NCBI RefSeq assembly: GCF_047663525.1
Contig: NC_092592.1
Coordinates: 23,394,501-23,458,500, forward strand
Direction of reading: 5' to 3'
Length of the DNA: 64,000 nt
Source of the DNA: Anas platyrhynchos
Taxonomy: Eukaryota > Chordata > Aves > Anseriformes > Anatidae
Positions 56,901 to 64,000 of this stretch are shown in pieces. The translations under genes and the position numbers were made by a program. Positions within the stretch are counted from its first letter, which is position 1. Each line of letters begins with the position of its first letter. The notes under the pieces are model-generated. The model searched no databases. It saw only the letters and a list, made by a program, of their open reading frames with translations, and had not been told where the DNA came from.

Positions 56901-59900
56901 CTTAATTTCTTTTTGTTGTTGTGTTTACAGGCCAGGGAAGAGTTTCTTTGTTTTAAACATTATTATACTTCTTTACATAAAACATGCCGATTGATAATAT
57001 CTACAGCAAATATTTACAGAGCTAACAAACTCCGGATAATATTGTCATTCTACCCAGAAAGTTGCAAGCATCAAAGTGCTGTTTTACTTGGAGATGTACC
57101 AGATGAGTTCCAGGGGCACTTATGCAACACAAAACCTTCCTGCTGATTTTTTCTTTTTTAAATTCTGTTCGTGTGCAAGTGGGTTGTTCCCTACACCACC
57201 CCTGCTTTTTTCTCTTTGACTTGGGCATGTGCAGACAGATACCTAAACCACCGCCAGCTAAATGTACATCGAAAACCTGCTCCGTGTAGCAAGACGTTTT
57301 GGTAAACATTATGACACTGATGTTCCATGGCCTTGCACCTTAGCACCGGCCATGTGGCTGCAAAGCCAGAGAGGTTGCCACCATCTAACGCGGCAGCTGC
57401 ACGGGCACCACCAGCCACAGAGCAGCAGCTGGGCAAGCTGTGTCTTATCGTGGAGACTGAGCAGCCACTTGAAACGTGTGTGAATTATGTGACTGCCCCG
57501 GGCAGACCCCGCCGGGAGCAGACCCCACCAAGAGCAGCCCCTACCGCAGCCCTGGTGTACTCCCAGCCGCCGACAGGAGCTGAAGTCCGGGCTGGCGATG
57601 CCATCTAGTGGGAAAAACTGCTCAAAGGCCTGGCTCTTCGTGACAGTGGTGTCGTTTGGGAGGAGAAAGTTTGATGCTGCAAGGCCAAGAGCTTCCAGGT
57701 CAGCACAAAACAACCTTTTCACCAGGTTTTCCTGCTGTAGGAGTACACAGATGTTGGGCATCTTGCACAACTACACAGATATTACACAAGGCTGGGGGAC
57801 ACTGCAGTGGGCCTGAAAAAACATCTGTGAACAACTGAAGTTCCATGTGTGTGCACACTAGAGTGCTCTCCAGTGGGCCAGGGTAAATGCAGCCTCTGCT
57901 CTCTTGGGTCTTCATACTGCCTGGAAGCCTCAACTCAGCTGCTCACATAATTTTTAAAATATTACAGAGACAGGGAGCAGTAGTAACTACATCATTTAAC
58001 TGCCGTAAAGCTAATGCTACTAAGTTTACAACTGGTAACTGATGCTTTGGCATTTCTTTTCATGAGTAAGTGAATTCGTTTTCAGGCATTAGTGCCTCTT
58101 CAGATTAATTCTTCTTAGATGCAATATCTAGTGTGATGAAAGCAAAGGATGTGAAAGAAAAACCTTACAAAGGATTATTTCCTGAATATTTTCTGTCTTA
58201 CCTATAAAAGAAAAAGAGCAGCTGCAGCATGAGATGGGTTTGGGTCAGCTTGCAGCCTTCAGCAGAACACAGCACTGGTTTCCCTTGCAGTGCTCTTTCT
58301 TCTTCAAAGAGACAAGCCAGGTATGTGCAGGGAGTTGCCACACTGCACAGGTGAATCTGCTGCAGAGACTTCAAGCCTCCTATATTTGGAAAGAAGGAGA
58401 GAGAGAAAGCTTACTTTCTAAGCTAAAAAGAAAAGACAAACATTGGGAAATGTAGGAAACTGTTTTTGGCTTGTCTCAAATACTTCTGGATTATTTTGTG
58501 CATGGCCTTTTGTAGCCAAGTGCAATACACTGAATGCTAGCTGGGTAACAGCATGCTTCATGCTATGTCTTAAGAACAGCACGTATTTATTTACTTAGTC
58601 AAATAACACCAGGGGTGAAGTTGCTCAAAAAAAAAAAAACAAAAAAAAAACAACACACAAATCCACACAACAATTCTGCTAAGAGGAACCAAGATCTTAA
58701 ATACATTCAGCATTTTGAGTTTCATTTAGCCAGCTACCTTCAAAAATGGAAAATTAATTTGCTCATTTAGTTCTTTGAATTGTGGATTTTATTTTTAAAA
58801 AGTACACAATTTTCAGATACAAAAGAGCATTCTCAGTGTTCTTAATTACAGTTTCTTTGTTTTATTTTGTTTTTTATTTCAGTCTCCAGGTGAAGCTCAA
58901 GCTATATTCTCCAAAGGTTCTTTCATAGCTTGGGTTGCCATGCCCCCATTTTACTGCTATGTTTCATAAAAGAGGTATTCAGACTTTTTATGGCTCTCAC
59001 ACCCCAGACTAAGGGTACACTGTCAATCATCACACAGATTAGTAATGCCACTGGGAGGAGAGAGGGGACAGGTTCAGCAGAATAGATAAAATATTAGTTT
59101 GGCCAGTTGGTAATGATTTAGCAATTTATACAAGATACTTAGATTGCAATCTCCCAGCTGATACAAGTGTTACAGAAGCTTGTAGGAAAATAACATTGAT
59201 CAGCACATTTTTCCTACTGGCTCAAGGTATTCCTTGTTTTTACACACACATCCCTAGCATTTGTCTTGTGAGCACCTGCAAGCTGAGACCAGCTATTTTA
59301 TTTTGGGAGCAATTAACTAGCAGATATGAATACAAAAATGGCAAGTCTCGACATACCACCAGCCACACCACCTCGTTGCTTGAAGCACCGATGTCTCTGT
59401 TGCAATCACCAAAGCAGCAATCACTCCCAATGAAGCGCTGTCTAAGCATTGTTCCTTGATGCTTTCAATGCAGCAGAGGCTACGTATTCCCTCACCCGTC
59501 AAAGTTCCTCTCACAAAAGAGTAAGGGAAAAATAGGTGCTACTTGGTGGAAAAAAACAGTTTAACATGAGAAAGTGTTAATACAGAGGAGAGGTCACATC
59601 CTGCATCTGCAGGAATGGAGACTCAGTACCGGGGCTGAACTTAACTCATGATGCACACACATTTGTTAGAGAGTAACATCTGGGTTGTGTCAGACCTGAT
59701 CACGCTTGGAAGTTCGCAGAGGGATGGATGAGTCAGAAGAGCTGAACAACTGTGAGCTGACCAGCTTGAAGAGAGAAAGCACACTGATCCCTCACAGCAA
59801 AGTAAACAAAGTAAAGGAAGCCACTTGAGAGCAGGGGGTGACACGCTGCTGTTTTCAGCATGACACTGTCATTTCAGGCTGTCGCCCACCTTTACAACCT

Positions 59901-62900
59901 TAAACCATCCCTTTAACGTGGTGCTCCAAAGCTATGTTCATGTGTTTAGAAATAAAACAGGCAGGCGTGGAGCTGCCCCGGCATGGCTGTGGCTGCACTG
60001 AGATGCCCCAGGGCTCGGGCAGCCCCAGGGCCGCTCGCAGCAGCCAGCTGTGGTGCATATCTGTGCACAGCTGCACACACCGCAGCACAGCCCTGCGCTC
60101 CGGGCCAGAAGAGAGGTGCTTCTGCCAATACGATGTAACTGGTTTTGATGTAAAAACCATTCTGAGGCCAGCACATCCTCTACTGTGTCTCTCACGTACT
60201 AGATGAGCCATGTTCGAGACCAGGCGATTGCCTGCTCTGGAGAGCAGATCTGCACCTAGATGAAGACATAACTCTGCAGCAGAGATCACTGGGTGCTTTC
60301 CTCAGAGGTGCTCAAGCCAAGTACTACTCAGTAAGTGCTTTATTTAGCTCACAGCAACCCATTCACTCCTGCCCTTCTGCCACACCACCAACAGCACTCT
60401 TCCCACCTTATCCTTGCCATCCCCCACCATAAACCCCTGAGTACCACTGCCATGCCCCTTTCCCAGGCTCACTAGCTTCCCCTTTCGTGAACCCCAGCTT
60501 TTCTTTGCTCCTTTCTTTTCCACCTTTTCAGGTGCCATCCCTCTTCTTGCTTCAAAGGAGGAAGATATCAAATCCCAAGGTAGTCAACAGGTTCTCCAAG
60601 CTCCTACAACTTAGGATAAATTTCTATTATGCTTCTTTCTGTTGGGATTTTTTGGTGGGATTTAGTATGGGAGACTTGAAGAATACTTAACTGCAGACAG
60701 GGTCACAGTCCCTACACCTCTTCCTCCAAACATGCTAACACACTCGCGCTACAATTGAGTTTCAGTCAGTACTAGTAATACTTAGAGAATTGGAAACTGG
60801 ATTCATTTTTTTAGGTTTGAACAAGCACTCACTGTCCAGCACATTCTGAAGTTCAGATGTTCTCTACCTCCCAGGTGCCCAGAGGTAGAAATACACAAGA
60901 GACTGTGGTCTTTGAATCTGGGATAAAACAAAATACAGGCTATGAAAAAGACACCTTGTACTCTGAAAACAAATCCCAGTAGAAGAACTGGATTGTTTCT
61001 GACTGGAAACAATCATGTATGTTTATTTTGTCACCAGTTCAACCCCATATGGTTTTCCCATCTCTAGAATTCTGCTGTGTTCTGCCAAAAATCACTTGCG
61101 AGTATCTTGTGACAGTCTAACAGGAACATAAGTGCTGATACCACTGAAACACCAGGATGGTTTTGCTGAGGTTGGAATGCACCACAAGACACACCGCTTG
61201 TCTTGGAAGTCAGATTCCTGCACTGTCCCCAGGCATCCCGTACTTGTCTTCTCTGTCGTGTCTGATCAGTTAAGTGCTGTATCTTAGTCACCTCTCACTC
61301 TTCAGCCACTAAATTCAGCCCCAAATTACAACTTTTACCCAATAATTAGACCAAAAACTCCACTTTAAAGCACAGATCCCTCTTCCTATGGGACATAATT
61401 TGACTTTCCATCAAAACTGTTAAAAATCAGGGTGTGGGGAAGAACAATGGGAGCAGCATGCATTTCAACAAGTGTTCGCAACCAAAAGCGGTGGAACTTG
61501 GCAGAAGCCATCACAAGAGAATACAAGGAATCCTGTTCACTCTACTCCAACTCACATTAACACAACCTTAGCATGATTCAGAAACAAGCTAGATTAACAC
61601 AGCCTGGTTTGTTAAGAGACCTCATCAATTTATACTGAAACAAGCATTTTGAATATGTACTAAACCTGCAGACTCACTGATCTTCCCCAGAAAAGTCTGC
61701 TCCTTCACCCTCACCCTTCTCCAAACACAAAGATTCACAGACCTGCTATTTCAAAGTTCTTTAGACAGACCTTCCACAGTGGTGCAACAGAACTTTGCTT
61801 GCTCAAAATGCCAGTTTGTGTCACTTATTGGAAAAGCACAAAGTTCTTTTGTTCACCACATCATCAAGTAAGACTCTATTCAGACCCTTTTCAATGTGTT
61901 TTATACTTCAGAGCATTTTTCCCCCCAGTCTCTCTGCTGTGGCACCTGGCATATTAAGTACCTTAAGTCTCAGTTCAACATTTTGAAGTTAGTTTCATTC
62001 CATGATCTGCATAAAACTGCTGTGATTAACTTACCTGACTGACAGTCCTCCGAAACTTACGGCTAATGTTAGGAACTGTGCTTTCCTTCTTCAATCGCAA
62101 AGCCTGCATTTGTTCATATTGCAGTCTATGAATGTATTTTCCTGAATGACTTGCTAAGGTTGTGGGTTCCCCCCCCCCCAAGAGTTTTGCATCTTTTTGT
62201 TGAAGATTTGCATTTAAAAGCACCGATACTTCCTATTTGTTTACTTAACCTTACATTCTTTCATCATGTAACTATAAATGCTAATAGAGGAATATCAGTG
62301 ACAAACATGCCCAAATCAGATCTCCTAAAAAGACTTTGGAGGGAAAGATCAAATCTTTTCTGGAGGAAAAGGGAGGGAAACAAACTAAAACTAAAAAAAA
62401 AATACCCTTCCCGCCCCCCTCCCCAAGTTGCCCTATGCTCTCCCTTCAGCAAAGCACAGTTATATTGCTGATGTAATGCTTCCCTCTGCTGTTTGTCCTA
62501 CGAAGTGCAGGCAACTCTTAACACTGAAGTCTGGTTAAAGAGAGCCATGAAAAGATAGTTGGCAAAAATTCTGCTCGTTCATTTATTCCTTTGTGTATAA
62601 ACCGCAAACTGAACTAAAAGGCTATAAAGTTATACATGTGTTTTATAAAAACTGATTAAAGAGAAATAGTAGTTTTGATACAATGTAAACTACCCATAAG
62701 AAAATCTTTAGAGCTCTTTTCTACACGTAACCTACATGATTTTTGTTACTGAATGTAGTAACAATGATGTTCATCTGATTTCTGCTAGGCAAGACCAGGC
62801 ACACTGACACAATCTAGATTAAATAAGTAGGTGGAAGAAAGGGAGTTGGTTAAGCAGTCCCGACAGCAGCCTGATATTTCAGAGTTATTGCAACTGTTAC

Positions 62901-64000
62901 AGAAAAACAAACCTTCTTTCCTTCAGGGGAATATTCCTTCCCACAGACTTCCAGAAGCAACCATCAGATTGAAAAAACAAGTGAAGACAGCATTAGCAGT
63001 ATGTAGGCACATGAACAACATTCACATCTTACCCACCCACACGTCTTTTCTGCTCTGCTGCCTGGACCTTCTCCCCTCACTAGGGGCAGGTGACAACTGT
63101 GTAAGAGCAGCCACTAGCAAATCTGCTTGTCTTACACTTCCTGATAGCAACACTCAAGGGAGAGGAGAGAGCAACAGCAAGCAGTTCATATTTTGAACTA
63201 AAACACTAACTGTTGTTCAAACAGCTTTACAGTTCTCAAATTGTCTCACTAGGAGATTGTCAATAATACTTGACATTGTAACTTCACACAGGAATGAAGA
63301 ACTGCATACCAAATGAACTTGAAGGTCTACAACACTAGTCTGGTAAATAAAAACAAGAAGAAAAAAAAAAAGAACCAAAATGTGGTGTTGCTTTTTTCCC
63401 CCCTCTGAAGGAAAAGGCTTACAAACATTTATCACCACCCGGTAGAAGTCCAGAATTATCTTGTCATGGATCAACACCAGTGGAAGATTCTATGACCAAA
63501 GATCACACTTCAAAAATCCCATTTCTAAACTCTTTCCAGTATTTCTAGAAACTGAAATAGCTCTACATATGACATTGTATATACAGTTTTGTATCCTCTG
63601 AATATTCCTTTGAGGAAAAAAAAGAATCCTTAAGTTGCAGGTAAAACTTCACAAATAAACTAGTAAGTTTCATTTCGTTCAAGAAAAATGAGAGGCACTG
63701 AGCAGAACTAACGCCACTCATCTCCCATGAAGTGTTACAGGAAGGATCAACTACAACATGCTAACATTCTCATGTAGTTATTTACAAACTACAAAAAAAA
63801 CAGTTTTGAACAGCTACAGCTTCAAAGACGAAAGGAATGTAACAGAAGATTTTTTTAAAAAAGTACCAAAGAGTTATCATGAAAGTAACTTGCCATGTGC
63901 CATGAAACAGTTATGCATTTCATATAACCAATTTCAAGAAATGAATTCCACAGATGCATTAAAACAGTCAAAACAGTGGTGGTCTTTATTTCCATCAGAC
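53931..64000. other. Non-coding or unrecognised right flank
   Basis: No coding exon could be supported. Homopolymer runs occur (A runs near 54850, 58629 and 62392; C10 near 62170). The reverse complement of 63985-63990 is AATAAA, so the 3' UTR of a - strand gene (PANK1 by synteny) might enter from the right, but no PANK1 coding sequence is visible. Confidence 0.5.

Noticed and set aside
1-64000. CRISPR arrays, bacterial operons, integrons or phage
   Set aside because: The sequence is vertebrate: spliced genes, CR1 LINEs and an ERV. No regularly spaced short repeats were seen.
54000-64000. PANK1 exons expected by synteny with human
   Set aside because: No open frame here shows pantothenate-kinase motifs. 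The gene probably lies beyond the right edge.

Overview
The window comes from a bird genome. It is sparse in genes, rich in introns, and carries many CR1 LINE retrotransposons whose 3' ends show the avian ATTCTGTGA-type terminal repeat. Two vertebrate genes are recognisable. IFIT5 (interferon-induced TPR protein) is on the + strand at about 10.47-14.15 kb. SLC16A12 (monocarboxylate transporter 12) is on the - strand, with coding exons between 32.2 and 23.7 kb. Human chromosome 10 has the same order and orientation (IFIT5 forward, SLC16A12 reverse, then PANK1). No PANK1 exon was recognised up to 64 kb. The species cannot be fixed from the sequence.

Layout: 1-7129 is a direct copy of 17325-24453, with a constant offset of 17,324 bp and seven substitutions noticed. 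Each copy holds a CR1 whose esterase ORF is joined to an RT ORF, a second 5'-truncated CR1 joined to its tail, intergenic sequence, and the terminal coding exon of SLC16A12. The exon in the right copy joins the other five coding exons. The exon in the left copy (6356-6618) is an orphan. Between the copies lie an old CR1 fragment (about 9.0-9.9 kb), a diverged segment shared with 3441-3782, IFIT5 with an ISRE/TATA promoter and a start codon on its own small exon, and a CpG-rich block at 15.9-16.6 kb next to the CR1 5' end. If this is a true tandem duplication, the unit is 7130-24453, and a second IFIT5 copy should lie just left of the window.

From 24.5 to 32.3 kb are the introns and exons of SLC16A12. 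Six coding exons splice in phase to 485 aa, and a 22-codon upstream ORF begins at the first base of the first coding exon. From 32.3 to about 53 kb no exon is seen. This is probably a long 5' intron, because a CpG island at 53.1-53.9 kb with a - strand splice donor is a plausible promoter and non-coding first exon. It contains a broken endogenous retrovirus (35.85-37.15 kb), CR1 tails and AT-rich simple repeats. From 54 to 64 kb nothing coding could be supported.

IFIT5 (interferon-induced RNA-binding effector) and SLC16A12 (plasma-membrane transporter) are neighbours by synteny, with no evident functional link. The most notable structure is the young duplication that may have changed IFIT copy number, seeded in a region with an older duplication and active CR1 history.
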